NCBI GenBank assembly: GCA_039881145.1
Contig: JAYKKI010000074.1
Location: 8,004,001-8,068,000, forward strand
Direction: 5' to 3'
Length of the DNA stretch: 64,000 bases
Source: Druceiella hillmani
Lineage: Eukaryota > Arthropoda > Insecta > Lepidoptera > Hepialidae
Below are positions 1 to 11,402 of the stretch, piece after piece. The notes under the pieces are model-generated. The model did no database searches, had not been told where the DNA came from, and saw only the letters and a list, made by a program, of their open reading frames with translations. Positions within the stretch are counted from its first letter, which is position 1, and each line of letters opens with the position of its first letter. The position numbers were made by a program, and so were the translations under genes.

Positions 1-119
1 CAAAGTTATTCATTTAATCGCCCAAAGAATTCAACAAAGAGGAATTGTATAATGCTTGTATAATTGTCTGAGCTACTAGACGAACATGGGTGAAAATTGA
101 TATTTATTCGTTAAACATC

Positions 120-350
120 ACGTGATTTGCTCGCGATACAGTGCGCGGGAGTCTTTGAGCCGTTCACGGTCGGGGGCGCAGCCCGCATCGTGTTCGTGAA
201 GCCCCGCCGCACGTGCGCATCGGGCTTAATCTTGTTAGCGCGTTGTCAATAATATTTCAATCACGTTACACGTGAGTTTTTCTCGAATGTACCGCGACTG
301 ATGGGCTGCAAGTAGTCTATTGCGTTGCACAGTCGGATGAGTAATTAGCG
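120..350. other. CpG-rich block in AT-rich DNA
   Basis: This stretch has many CpG dinucleotides and a much higher GC content than its surroundings, for example around 150-240. No open reading frame or TATA box is convincing here. It could be a promoter, a conserved non-coding element or an old repeat. From 350 to 1390 I see only AT-rich sequence with no recognisable feature. Confidence 0.3.
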
Positions 351-1391
351 GGCAGGGCTTCGTTTGCTTTTATTTTTAGATTCAAAGTTATGATTAGTAA
401 GTATAGAAGCACGAGTAGTTTAGTCAAATGTGTATAATTAGTATAAGTATGTAGATTGTTAATGCCCATAAGAATTATATTCATTAGTTGAGAATATAAA
501 TTACAGTCTCTTTTGGCGTAGTAAGCATGTGTAATAAAGCAAATATTACGTGTTACTGTCCAAAAAGGGTTCGCTGACAGTGTTAATATTTAATATTTGG
601 TTTGTACAATTATTGACCAAAAGTTATCTACATTTAACACATAACAATTACTATTACTCGAGTCTTAGGTAAAATCAGAATATAAAAGGCAGACTGAATG
701 CGAATTTTATTCCGCGCTATTAATATTCTGTATTAAGTAACACACGATTTTTTAGGGTTCCATAACCGGATTACGAAAAACAGAAAAAATCACTACAAAA
801 AACTACTTTGAAAAAGGCCTCCTGTAATTATTGTAGTTTACTATGTTTTAATAAAAATATTTGAAATGTGATTAAAAATACATTTAATTTTATAATATTA
901 AAGAAGTGTTTTTTTAAGGAAGCTAATAGTTTTCTACTAAATATTCAGAAATGGCCCTTTTCATCTCGAATAGACATAATCCTTTAATGGGCTCTTAACA
1001 ACTTTAATAGTCTCTTTATCCTTACTTTTGTACAAGATAAAACAGACTAATTATTTGTTTTGGAAACAAATATAGCGTATATTAAAGCTAGCGTAATAAT
1101 TAAAGCTTAGATTTAGCCATTCTCTTTTTCTATTCTATCTCATTTCATTTACAGATGAAATCGAGCTATTTACTTTTAGTTTCTTAGCCATTATTTTATG
1201 GTATCCTGTTGTAAGGGCCACTTGACGACTAGTACAGTGATGAGAAATTAATTTATACATTCTCATGATTAGTATTATTTTATGTCAGTTAAGGATATCA
1301 ATAATAAGTCATAATTTTGCACACATATGAAAGCGATAAGAAAATATTTTATAATTTTTTTTTAATGATCAGAAAATATTAAATACATAAG

Positions 1392-1392
<1 letters not shown>

Positions 1393-1443
<51 letters not shown>
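1393..1443. repeat. (AT)n microsatellite
   Basis: Uninterrupted AT dinucleotide repeat. From here to element A, at 1765, I see nothing else recognisable. Confidence 0.95.
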
Positions 1444-1445
<2 letters not shown>

Positions 1446-1764
1446 AAAATGAACCATTATCGCGCCAAAATATTATCCTTTATAATTAAAATAATTCGAA
1501 GCTATGACGTTACGATAGCGTGACATATATTAGGCTTGAAAAATGTACCATACAAATATTTTTTTTTAAAAGTAAAATTTTATATGAAATCGGTTAAAGG
1601 CAATTTCAAATTATACCTTTTTAATAGTCACAAATTTTAATTACGATTCTTATATATTTTTGACCCTTACGTACGATAGAGCGTATGTTAATTCAGACAG
1701 CGTCACGATAATGTGTGAGTAACGCGATGGGAGTGGTGATAGTCTTTAATCGAGCGTTAGCGCG

Positions 1765-2276
1765 AGATAGGATATGAGGCGATAGTTGACATAAAATAGA
1801 TTTATTATTTAAAAATAGGGTACACTTGTTGTGTGTTACAATTATAAGACCTGACTAACCAAGAGTAAAGGCACGCATTCCTTTATATTAGTTTCCATAC
1901 AATTATTTCTTTCATATATGTTTAACATATTTAACTGTATTTAAAAATAACATATTAAAATTAATAGCTTGCTTGCAGCTGATTATCGCTGTCCTTTGGG
2001 GTGGTATTATCTATAATAGTTTCGTCTTGAATTCTGTTAATTATCAGCTAATTATTGTTGTCCTTTGCGGCGGGTGTCTTTGTCGACACTTTTAAAATTT
2101 AATAGGCTCTTCGCAGTTGATAACTATCGTCTATGCGGCGGGGCGGCGTTATTGACTTAGTTAAAAACAACATAAAAATGAATTTATCATCCGTAACTGA
2201 TAACCGTTGTCCTTTTCGGCGTGGCGACGTTATCCCTAATAGACTTGTTATGCGTTCAGGTACAGCCATGTTGACT
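1765..2276 (-). repeat. 3' LTR of element A
   Basis: Its left part aligns almost base for base with 6210 onward, 34588 onward and 39920 onward: an AT-rich block with the run ttattatttaaaaata, then a shared cacttgttgtgt segment, then alternating GC-rich blocks. The right boundary (minus-strand 5' end, AGTCAAC) is set where similarity to the other LTRs stops and the internal GGGTCGGGGA purine-rich tract begins. That tract is the expected polypurine primer. Confidence 0.85.
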
Positions 2277-3040
2277 TCCCCGACCCAGTTTGAAGTATAT
2301 GCGTGGGGTTTTACAAATAACGTAAAAGACGAGGCTAAAAATAAAAATTGTCAGCAGTACGTATAATACAATGTTATCCATGTCCCTTGGATTTGGCTTG
2401 CTAAGTGGTGATTATCCATCATACTCAGTAGGTCCTGTATTTTGTAATTTCCTGTTGTTAAAGCAAATGGGATATGTATTATATAGGTTTTGTCCAATGT
2501 TGTTTTGCAGATTTGAAATACATTTTGAATTATCTTCTGTGTATGATCCAGAGATTAACACTTCTTTATTGCTACGTCTGTCCTTTACTAATTTTCCACT
2601 TCTTGATAGTGAACATATTAATATTGCCGTAAATATCTTCTTTGAATACTCCGTGGGGCAATATATTAGAACGATTAGAACACTCGTTCTGTTGTTTTAG
2701 TATTGTTTGTCTAGTGCAATTATTAACTAATAAGGGTTAACATATTTTTTGTTTTACACACCTGTTTGTTTCTAGTCAAATACTGCTACTTAATAGTCAA
2801 TATCTACTTTATAAACCTATTTGTTTCTAGTAAAATACAGACCTGGCACCATATTTATAATATTTTAATTTTCATTTACTTGCTTTATTAATGGTAGAAC
2901 ATACTCTAAATTATAGTGATCTTTGGAAACATGGGAACAGGTAAGTGGAAAATCATTTTAGTATCATGAATCGTTACCTTAGAGTTTATTTGTACATTTA
3001 ATATTAGAGACCCTCTTTTATTTTCTTCGGGATGGTAGCT
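2277..3040 (-). pseudogene. Element A: polypurine tract and env-position remnant
   Basis: This interval lies between the integrase end and the 3' LTR, where errantiviruses carry env. It aligns with 35158-35640 of copy B, including a shared stretch around 2400-2470, so it belongs to the element rather than to flanking DNA. No continuous frame can be followed and no signal peptide or transmembrane segment can be shown. Env is therefore inferred from position only. The purine-rich tract next to the LTR (minus strand) is the plausible plus-strand primer. Confidence 0.4.
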
Positions 3041-3043
3041 ACG

Positions 3044-4000
3044 CTACTTGTTAGATGTAGTTGATTTATTATTGTATTTGTGACTCGTCCTTGACACCTG
3101 GAATGCGTATTTAAGCGATGTGAATAAGTCTGTCCTTACCATGTGCATGATATAAAGCTTTGTAGCGAGGCCTAACCTCTTATATAATATACGGTCGCCG
3201 AAGGTGTTTTTATTTGTTACTCTATTGTTTTGTCTAATGTAGAATCTTAGTCCTACTTGTAGTTCGGGAATAGTTAGACCGCGCATTTTATTATTTCGTA
3301 GACGTACGTTATCTTTCGTTTTCTGTATCCTATCTTTTATATTGGCTAGGTATTCAGCGTATCTTTTTCCTTTGTAAAACTGTTTCTTTTATGGGTAAAT
3401 TTTTCTCACGGATGAAATGCAACTCATTAGGTGTTTTACCTGTCGCGCTATATATTGTGAATTTATAACATAAGTAATGGAATGTAATTTTTATCTAATG
3501 ACTCTCTTTGGGACCTTAATCTCTCGATTATGGTTGAGTAAAGTCTTTCTATGTCTGTATGGGACGTATGGTGTTGAGGTGTAGGAAGGTGTAGGAACAT
3601 ACTGTGTTACACCTACAGTTTCTAACAACCATCTTAATTCTTCTCTTACAAATATTGTTATCTGTCGAGGTTGTATCAGGTTTACCTATCAGCACAAATA
3701 ATTTCGGTCATTCGTCTGCCATTGTTAGTTCGTTGATTTCTGATAAAGGAATCATGAAAGACCATTTGGAAAATAAATGCGATGTCGGTGAGTTATTTTC
3801 CTTTATTATAATGAAATGTGTCAATCTGCCACTTTTCCATACGCTTATTAAATGTCGAGGTTGGTTTGAATGGGGATTTTATGGGTTTGCGACCATATGT
3901 TACTTTGTTATATAATTGACATTTCTTTAGGAGTGCATTAATTGTTTTAGGCTTTCCACATAATATTCTTTTGAAATCTCGTTTATTAACCCGAGGTTGC
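3044..4000 (-). pseudogene. Element A integrase remnant
   Basis: The minus-strand frame 3286-3044 contains GDRILYKR and downstream text typical of the C-terminal part of gypsy-type integrases. The stretch around 3390-3480 matches the copy B segment encoding the end of the integrase core. Frameshifts and stops break the gene into short pieces. The DDE residues cannot all be placed, so activity is excluded. Confidence 0.65.
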
Positions 4001-4340
4001 CTAAACGTCTGCTTAAATATTTATGGGTGTTCCGTATTAGTTTGTTAATTTCGTCTATGTCTGTAACTTCTTTACGTGCTTTGGTGAACCATATGATTTA
4101 TAATGATGAATTGAAGTTTCTTCGGTGAACTTCTGACAATTGTTGACCTAAATTCTGTTGGCATATTAGAGTTATCTTTTTCCTTTGCAATATTCTATTA
4201 AAAATGTTTTAAATCGTTTTGTGTGCGTAATCGTTAAATTAAAATCAAGAGTTTTATTAGATTTTTCAATTATTTTTAGATGATGTTTTGAGTCTAATTA
4301 AACATAAATACGATTCATTCGTCGCGGAGGGTGGTCTTGT

Positions 4341-4901
4341 TTAATTATGGATGTTAGATGAATCGTCATAATTACTGTGTACAGTTGCTGCGTTGGAGTT
4401 ATAGTTTAATTCTATACGATATAAAGCATCGACCATGATATTCGTCGATCCCTTTTTATGTTTGATGTCGTAATCATACTCTTGAAATTTTAATTTCGCG
4501 TTCGGCTTTTTAAGTTTTGTTATGCAAACTAAGGCTTGATGGTCCGTTTCCAATATAAAGCGTAGGTCATAAATATACGGTCGGAATTAGAAAAGAAAAG
4601 TGGGTTAATGCCTGTGAGATGCCCAACAGTTCTGTTTCGGTTGTATTGTGTTTTTGTTCCGTCGAGTTTAAGGTAGGTGAAGCGTAAGCTATAGAGAGTT
4701 GATTCTGCGAAATGGCTGCTTGTAACTACTACTAGCGTCTGACGGTACGGTAAAAAATTCACCACAATTGTGACATGCCGGTGTCGGAGGATTCGTTAGT
4801 AACTCTTTTGTTCTTTTAAACGCATACAACGATTGTTCGTCGTATTTTATTTGAGTTTTCTCTTTTGGTACTTCCGTTATTTTCTTTTTTATTACTACCA
4901 C
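4341..4901 (-). pseudogene. Element A RNase H remnant
   Basis: Three overlapping minus-strand frames together read as a Ty3/gypsy RNase H domain. The text includes TDHQAL followed by KFQEYDYDIKHKKGS, the classic end of the gypsy RNase H (usual form: TDHKAL...DYDIVYKKGK). Frameshifts between the pieces show that it is dead. It lies directly downstream of the reverse transcriptase remnant, as expected for gypsy pol. Confidence 0.85.
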
Positions 4902-4922
4902 TGCTTTTGAGAGATCGGGTAT

Positions 4923-5530
4923 TCATTTTCTGTAATAGGATACCAATCCTAAGAAAGATTTGATTTTTTTCAACATTTTGGGAAGTGGGAATTCTTTAGT
5001 GGCTTTAATTTTTTCCGGGCATGGTTTAAATACGTCGGCTGTTAGTATGTGTCCTAAAAATTTAACGCATGTTTGCAAAAAAATAACATTTTTCATTATT
5101 AACGTGTAAGTCGTACCGATCGAGTGTCTGCAAAACATCAGTCAGTCGTCGATGGTGTTCTTGTTCCAATTGAGCGAATATAGTAACATCGTCAAAGTAA
5201 ACTGAGTATGGTTCTAGGTGTAGTCTAAGTATGTGGTTCATTAAACTCTGGAAGGTTGCTGGCGCTGTCTTTAATTCAAATGGCATACGGGTATATTCGG
5301 GTGTCGAAAAGGCAGTTAAAAGTATTGACTCGTTATCCATCTGTATTTGATCGTATCCAGCAGTTAGATCTAAGGTCGAAAAATATTTTGAAGTTTCGAG
5401 AAAATATCTTCTATGTTGGGTAATGGAAATTCTTCATCGCAGGTCTGTTCGTTTAACTTACGGTAGTCTGTGACGGTAGTCTGTGTCTATTCGTATTTTC
5501 GGGAGAAATCGAATTTTAATGGAGTGTTAA
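4923..5530 (-). pseudogene. Element A reverse transcriptase remnant
   Basis: The frame 5340-5062 encodes the palm of a gypsy-group reverse transcriptase. RMPFELKTAPATFQ (usual: RMPFGLKNAPATFQ) is followed by VYFDDVTIF, the catalytic YxDD box, encoded at 5188-5199. The following frame, 5138-4923, supplies the thumb-like segment with FLGHIL and KIKSFLGLVSYYRK. The shift between the two frames is a disabling mutation. Upstream, at about 5440-5500, sits the region matching the point where copy B resumes after its RT deletion. Confidence 0.9.
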
Positions 5531-5599
5531 TATTACTGAATATTTTCTTAAAGGAGGGAATTATAATTTTTCCTTTGTATTTGGTCATCTGATGCGCGG

Positions 5600-5738
5600 T
5601 TTGCACAGTTATTGGTTCATCTCCTATTGATCTAAGTATTCGTTTGCAATGGATGGTTTAATAAATGAATGGGCATTGTCTGTGCCAAGTAACATTTTTT
5701 CGTTGAAGTCTGGAATGTTAATGTACGGAAGTTGACTA
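5600..5738 (-). pseudogene. Element A protease remnant
   Basis: The minus-strand reading gives LPYINIPDFNEKMLLGTDN followed by AHSFIKPSI, which corresponds to the aspartic protease start of gypsy pol. Copy B reads LLDT at the same point, so the catalytic aspartate of this copy has become glycine. The fragment is short and interrupted by stops. Confidence 0.55.
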
Positions 5739-6068
5739 TTATTCGCATTTAGGGGATTGTTGAAAATCCTCTTGGTTGTTAGTTAGATGTTTTTTTATTG
5801 ACACATTCGTTTGTATATATTGGCACAGAGTTGCATATATTTGTTTATATTGCAAAGAGTTGCCAGCGTATTTAACAAAAAAAAAATAATCAAGTGTACT
5901 TACAATGTCAGGATGGTGAATAGTGCTATCGCTCTCCACATCAGGTAACTTCGAAGTCATTTCGGCTGTAGTTGGCTTCTGCGGACGTAGAGTTGCGTTG
6001 GCTCGTAGCTTCAGTGTGCGTTCTCTTGATTCTGAAGGGCTTCGAAACTGCTCCGTCGACTTGCTCAC
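5739..6068 (-). pseudogene. Element A gag remnant (internally deleted)
   Basis: This 109-codon frame begins just downstream of the primer-binding site. Its first ~70 residues match the start of copy B gag (39751-39470), with shared LPDVxSDSTIHxPDxVST and DYFFxVKYA. After that it jumps to text that copy B carries about 900 bp further on (near 38560-38640). The middle of gag is therefore deleted here. Function by family: structural capsid/nucleocapsid polyprotein. Confidence 0.7.
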
Positions 6069-6194
6069 TCCATAGAAGTGTTAGAAGCGGCTGCAGGCGA
6101 AGTCTTGTATCTTTCAACAATTTTATTTCAAATTGAATTCGTGCTCAGTCAACTTTAGAATCGCGATACAGAAGTCGTGATTTCTGAAAATTGA

Positions 6195-6211
6195 ACCACA
6201 GCGGGCGCCAG
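6195..6211 (-). other. Primer-binding site of element A
   Basis: On the minus strand, TGGCGCCCGCTGTGG follows the LTR end TTAACT, sharing one T. A TGGCGCC start next to the 5' LTR is typical of tRNA-primed retroelements. The tRNA species cannot be fixed from this alone. Confidence 0.65.
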
Positions 6212-6687
6212 TTAATGGATATGAGGTGACAGTTGACATAAAATAAATTTATTATTTAAAAATACGGTACACTTGTTGTGTGTTACAATTATTACAGCTG
6301 ACTGACAAAGTCAGGGCACGCAGGCCTTTTTATTAGTTTCCATACAAAGACGGATTATATATACATACATATTAAAATTAATAGTTTGCTTGTAACTGAT
6401 AATCGCTGTCCTTTGGGGTAGCTTTATCTGTAGTAGTTTCGTCTTGAATTTTGTTAATTATGAGCTGATGATTGTTGTCCTTTGCGGTTGGCGACGTTGT
6501 CGACACTTTTAACAATTAATGGGTTCTTCGCAGTTGATAAGTGTAGTCTACGCGGCGGGGTTATCGCCTTAGTTAAAATAAGATAATAATGAATTTATTA
6601 TTCGTAACTGATAACCGTTGTCCTTTCTGGCATGGCGGCGTTATTGCTAATAGATTTGTCATGCGTTCGGGTATATTTATGATGGCT
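6210..6687 (-). repeat. 5' LTR of element A
   Basis: It is homologous to 1765-2276 over its left ~420 bp, with moderate divergence that points to an old insertion. The outer end (minus-strand AGCCATCATAAATATAC) aligns with the outer end of the copy B 5' LTR (AGTCAGCATAAATGTAC). This fixes the boundary at 6687. Confidence 0.85.
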
Positions 6688-6691
6688 TGCG

Positions 6692-7155
6692 TGAACATGT
6701 CAAGTGTAGTCATAGTTGTAGCCCTTGTAAAGTCATGCGCGAAGGGTATGTAGTGTTCCGGCGATGAGGCATGTATTTCGGTCATCGAAATGACATAAAA
6801 GGCTCATATTACGTCATATTGCGTGTCTGAAAGATACACCTTAACACTCAGGCGCTACAAACGTCGCGCGCATGCGTTGCAAAGATCTCCCCTTAGTGGC
6901 GTATGCAAGTTACGGTGAGGTTATTTCTGTTCAATTTAGTGTTCGTTCAATTTGATGGATAAATAAAATAATTTCTAATATATAATGATATGAAGTTCAG
7001 AGCACAGATGATTTTTGGGCTGGTTTTCATGACATATTTTTAATTGAAATAAACAATAATGGTAAGGGGGCTGCCGGAAAGCATAAAGTTTCTTCTTTAT
7101 CTATACTTTCCTGTATTCTTCAAAATTCTTCACGCTTCATGCAATCTCCTGGGTG
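6692..7155. other. Spacer, no recognised feature
   Basis: Flank of element A. It includes a moderately CpG-rich patch near 6840-6920. No gene or repeat is recognised. Confidence 0.3.
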
Positions 7156-7267
7156 CGAGTGCGTGCGTGCGTGCGTACGTGTGTACGTGCGTGCGTGTAT
7201 TCGTGCGTGCGTGCGAGCATGCACGTGTGTGTGTGTGCGTGCGTGCTTGCGTACGTGCGTGCGTGTA
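7156..7267. repeat. (GTGC)n/(GT)n simple repeat
   Basis: Imperfect GTGC and GTGT tetranucleotide tract with alternating purine-pyrimidine character throughout, a sequence class able to adopt Z-DNA. The apparent reading frames rich in Val-Arg-Ala or His-Thr-Arg on either strand are artefacts of the repeat. Confidence 0.95.
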
Positions 7268-8240
7268 GATCGATTCCAAAATAATTGTAAAGTGGCTACC
7301 CAAAATAGGACGATCTGATTTAAAATTGAACCTCTGGCAATATTGGTACACGATGATTTTTTGAAATTCACTATATTGAGAACTTTTTTTTAAAATATAA
7401 AAATGCTCAGTGTGAATTACCTATTATCGAAAATATCACTGGACTTTTATGTTCGATCTCCTAAGGATCCAAACGGAATAAAATTGCACTCAATCAGGTG
7501 TCGCACTTATCTGTCATCATTTTTTAGCATCTATGTTAAAAATTAGAGTGGTTTATACAAAATGATAACCCCAAAATCAGAGCCGAATTCAGATTTGGCA
7601 AATTAATTTTGGGGGAGGGTGGAGGCTCAAAACTGCGTACATGTGTAGGCGATAAATTGTTGGAAAAAACTTTTTATTTAACTTGGAAAATAACTTATAA
7701 ATATTTGAATAGTCATGCGGTATACAAAAATTTATTAAAATTGAATATTTGCCTCATTTTCAATTCTACATGAAAAAAAAATGTGGAGAAAAATATTTTA
7801 ATAATGGAATAATTTAATATGGAGTTATACCATAAAAGTCAATCGTTTGCATTAAGTTTGATTATTTGAATACGGGCCAGTAACTTCCAATAGATGTTAA
7901 GTAATTTTTTTTCGGCTGCAATTATTTTCAAAGCAACGTATCAGCGTGCCAACGATGCATAACAACATATTGGAAGATATTTTCTCTTGTGTAGTATGTA
8001 CATGGAACATATCTATATGACTGTCATATGACTGATATGACCGGTATATTTTTATAAATTATTTTTTTATAAAAAGGTAAGAATACGCAAGGCGCTATAA
8101 ATAATTAACTTATGTAAATAACGTTGGTGGGTCCCAGGACATTAATTTTCCGACGTTACTACGACCAATCCCCAGCCATAAATCAATTTTTACGGCGCGT
8201 TGTTTCTGATGATAATGATGGCGTCAGTGAAAACGTTATG

Positions 8241-8243
<3 letters not shown>

Positions 8244-8319
<76 letters not shown>

Positions 8320-8320
8320 A
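8244..8320. repeat. (AT)n microsatellite
   Basis: Long AT dinucleotide tract. The DNA from 7270 to 8240 and from 8320 to 9040 is AT-rich and I recognise no gene in it. Confidence 0.95.
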
Positions 8321-9036
8321 CACTCTATTTTCCGACAACAGACATATACTAGGAACAGGAAAAGATTACCGACAAGACGTAAGCTACTTATATGTATTAT
8401 AAAGGCGGGCTATACGCACGGAATTTACGCTTCAATTTCCTCGTTCCTTTGTGACGGCTGTGTTCGAGTCTTGTTTCAGCCTATTTTGAATGATTTCTTT
8501 ACTTACTTATTTGTTTATATAATACCTTATTTGCGGAACACAAAAGGGCAGAGTTTAAAGGACATTAAACACGTGACGGAATATTGTCGCTTTAAATAAA
8601 GAGAAAACAAAGAATAACGATGAATCTATCGTCGAACAGGAAAATAAATACTACTTATAAGAATAATATTATAGACAATACAACCTGTAAGCAATCTTAA
8701 AAAAATTGTATTTAACTACCATAGTTTTTATCAGAAAGATAGATCAGAAAACCCATACAATCGGAATCTGTGTTCTTTCTGTGACAATTTTAAAGTTGTT
8801 GATAAAAGAGTGTTGAAGTTATATTACATTTACGTCGATTTAACATGAAGGTGTTGAATCGTTGTTTAAGTTTTTATGTCGACAGAAACAAAAGTTGCTT
8901 ATAGTTTTTAAACAGAAAACTTTAAAATGGCAATAAAAAAAATTATCAGACTTCGTCAAAAACATGTATGACTCGAAATGTTTTAAATGAACAACCTATC
9001 AGCTCTTTTTGACTTTGCATTGAGCAACCAAACACA

Positions 9037-9148
<112 letters not shown>

Positions 9149-9252
9149 CTGTAATGTATTATTAATGCAAAAAGAAATATAAGAGGTGGGTAGCGGGAGT
9201 GAAGAAAAAGGGCGAAGACAATGAATATATGTAAGAATTCCAAAAAAAACGA

Positions 9253-9314
9253 GAAATTTCTACAATGCTCTGCGTATTGTAGAAATTTCTTCAAATTTCT
9301 AGAACTTTCTAGAA
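9253..9314. promoter_or_regulatory. Hairpin followed by heat-shock-element-like TTCTAGAA pair
   Basis: A 14-bp perfect inverted repeat (9253-9266 with 9276-9289) is followed by two TTCTAGAA blocks at 9297-9304 and 9307-9314, separated by 2 bp. This matches the nGAAnnTTCn pattern of heat-shock elements. No TATA box is clear on either side, so a functional promoter is not supported. Confidence 0.3.
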
Positions 9315-9690
9315 AAACTGAAAATTTCATAGTAGAAGGCACATTTTCGAAGTCGACTATCTTCCACACCCTTATAGATATCGATGCACAACCACCGTAG
9401 TGCACGATGGGAGGGTTGAGGCTACTACCACGCACAAAGGCTATTCGTCTGCGATATGCAGTTTTTTGCTGCAGACAACACACGATTTATAAATAAATTA
9501 TGTATCGTCGAAAATAACAAATATATATACACATCAATAAATTTTAATAAAATTTGGGCATAAATATATTCAAATACGCTTCAGTTGTTTCATTTTTAAA
9601 AATGGAAGATGTCTTTTTAAAAATAATATTCTTATAAAATTCATTGAACATGTTTCACAGTATTTTTCTTTTCAGTCCTTTAAGCGCTTC

Positions 9691-9750
9691 ACGTGTTAAT
9701 TCTACTCGTGTTAATTCTACACGTGTTAATTCTACGCTTGTTAATTTTAC
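9691..9750. repeat. 15-bp tandem repeat, four units
   Basis: Four exact-length units of consensus acgtgttaattctac. Units 1 and 3 are identical, unit 2 differs at one base, and unit 4 differs at several. This is a small minisatellite. Confidence 0.9.
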
Positions 9751-10244
9751 TAAACATTGGGTTTGTATATGTTAGAATCATAATAAATTTTTTGTGTCTT
9801 ATGAATCTGAAGATTATTATTTTTTTTCTATAAACTACATTTCCACTTGTTATGAAGACAAATAACCCTTTTTATAGATCAAAGAACTACTTCCTTAAAT
9901 GAATTCCGTTTATTAATCATTCTACAAAATTATATAGGGACATGTAAATAAAATAAAGAATAAAAAAGCAACTCTCTATAACGCATAAAGATCTTCATTT
10001 AATACATATAAAAGTTGTATGGATATCATGATAGCAAAATGGAAACCGATATATTTTCTGAAGATTTTAGCAGTCGTTGTCTAATATTTTACCTAGAGAT
10101 GTTAATATAAAAAAATCAGAGATATTTATATAAACATTACAATTATCTGCTTTATTTTAAACCACAGAATAAATTGCTTGGAATTTAATGATAGTTCGTT
10201 AAATATAAGGCGTCACCGTGCTGTTCTGGATTAATTACAATGCT

Positions 10245-10300
10245 AACGGTATTTGACGGCGCGTCGCACCGCGAGGACCCGGGTGCGTTTCCGGGCAGCT
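10245..10300 (+). repeat. GC-rich repeat with tRNA-like B-box motif, copy 1
   Basis: The text TTTGACG...GCGTCGCACCGCG followed by GGACCCGGGTGCGTTTCC matches the minus strand of about 59487-59532 at most positions. The GGGTTCGATTCC-like part resembles a tRNA T-arm/B box, which suggests a tRNA-derived SINE fragment. No A box or tail is evident. Confidence 0.35.
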
Positions 10301-10752
10301 CACCGAGGTAGACTGGAGTGGTGTGTAGACTGGAGTAGTGCGTAACGAAAATCTTACAAACAAGTGATGGGCAGTGAACCCACTGATTAAAAAAAATACA
10401 TACGATACGTACATTTTTCAGTGAAGCAAATCCATATTTTTACATCCAAACCTCTTATTGACTGCGTATTTTTCAGACAAGAACTGATATTTGAGGGTCT
10501 GGAAATATTTCACGTGGTACAATGTTACTCTCGTGAACAGCGAGCAGAATTGTTAGTTTGGTTAAGAAATACTATTCTTGTCTTCATTCCGGATCGGTGA
10601 CTAAATAGTTGAAATTATAAATTAAAATTAGATGTGGATTTCAGCAATATATAGTTTGAATATACTTGGCGTTAATTTTGTAGAAATTAATTATTCACAA
10701 TTAAATGAAACTACGTGATGTAGTATTATTTCTACTTTCTTTATGTTCCTTA

Positions 10753-10793
10753 CCGCGACCTAGGTTTCGTTGTATTATAACATCTTCAGGTGG
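10753..10793 (-). ncRNA. Degenerate type I hammerhead ribozyme core (copy 1, left arm)
   Basis: Minus strand: CTGAAGA and CGAAAC core boxes are present. Stem III ACC/GGT with loop TA is intact. Stem II has one A-C mismatch (GTTAT against ACAAC), and stem I has an A-C mismatch because its 3' strand is GCGG. Probably impaired. Confidence 0.5.
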
Positions 10794-10840
10794 GTTATGA
10801 GCAAATATTTCAAAGATTATTAGCAATCTTTGCAAATGGC

Positions 10841-10881
10841 CCACCTGGAGATGTTGTAATACAACGAAACCTAGGACGTGG
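10841..10881 (+). ncRNA. Degenerate type I hammerhead ribozyme core (copy 1, right arm)
   Basis: Plus strand: the core reads CTGGAGA instead of CTGANGA (position A6 lost), and the residue pairing at the base of stem III is A instead of U. Stem II (GTTGT/ACAAC) and stem I (CCAC/GTGG) are intact. Expected to be inactive. Confidence 0.5.
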
Positions 10882-11350
10882 TAAAGAACTTAAAGAAAGT
10901 AGAAATAATACTACATCACGTAATTTCATTTGATTGTGAATACATAGTGTGTTTCAATCTTCAGGCTAATTTTGCCATATCTTCTATTAAACTGATAATA
11001 CGCAAGAATACGTGTAACAAATTATCATTATCTAAGTCTATAAGCGTCTGCTGCGGATATAGTAACGAAAATTTGTATAATATTTATTATTCGCGAGCGT
11101 GACAAGGAAAACATTTTGAGTGGCGCTTTAATGGTAGCGGAACATTGTCGCGAAGGGTTAATGGCTTTTGAGCTATGGCTATTACCGAAACATTTTATTA
11201 TAATCAACTGTCTCGTAAAAGTGATACATACGAGTCGGGTATTTCGTTGCCGTGTTCAACGTGATTCAGGAGGTGTACAAAATAAAATGTTTAATATTTT
11301 TTTCCTACCTTGTTGTCTGATATTTACGGGTATCAGTTATAGAGTTAATG

Positions 11351-11402
11351 ATGTAAATACTTAGTTTTTAAATTATCGAATTTAAAAACTAAATATTTAC
11401 AT
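11351..11402. repeat. 23-bp hairpin
   Basis: Left arm 11351-11373, 6-nt loop, right arm 11380-11402, with one wobble position. The arm sequence ttagtttttaaat recurs at 11406-11418. From 11420 to 13340 I recognise no gene; the DNA is AT-rich spacer. Confidence 0.75.

Larger units (their letters stand above)
1765..6687 (-). mobile_element. Errantivirus-like Ty3/gypsy LTR retrotransposon, copy A (decayed)
   Basis: This is a 4.9-kb LTR element in minus orientation. Two related LTRs flank gag, protease, reverse transcriptase, RNase H and integrase remnants, in that order on the minus strand. The LTRs read AGT...ACT on the minus strand, which is typical of insect errantiviruses (the gypsy/17.6/297/ZAM group). 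A TGGCGCC-type primer-binding site abuts the 5' LTR. The flanks are cgcg at 1761-1764 and tgcg at 6688-6691, consistent with a 4-bp target-site duplication carrying one mutation. Many stops and frameshifts interrupt every gene, and the middle of gag is missing compared with copy B. It is certainly not autonomous. Confidence 0.9.
10669..10948. mobile_element. Palindromic hammerhead-bearing repeat, copy 1
   Basis: Inverted arms run 10696 to about 10800 and about 10828 to 10938. Each contains a block matching the arms of the copies at 31.7 and 34.15 kb. About 28 bp of sequence to the left of the arm (ttaattttgtagaaatt...) is also shared with the 31.7-kb copy. There is no coding capacity. Each arm contains a hammerhead-like core (separate entries), degenerate in this copy. 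The family may be a non-autonomous derivative of a Penelope-like or retrozyme-type element, where such ribozymes are known. That assignment is inferred. Confidence 0.75.

Noticed and set aside
2133..2700. Plus-strand frames at the 3' LTR of element A
   Set aside because: They lie antisense to the LTR and env-position remnant; no protein resemblance.
7059..7371. Cys-Val-Arg-Ala and His-Thr-Arg-rich frames on both strands
   Set aside because: They are translations of the GTGC/GT simple repeat.
8124..8402. 92-codon plus-strand frame with a Tyr-Ile run
   Set aside because: The run is only the translation of an (AT)n microsatellite; flanking text has no family resemblance.
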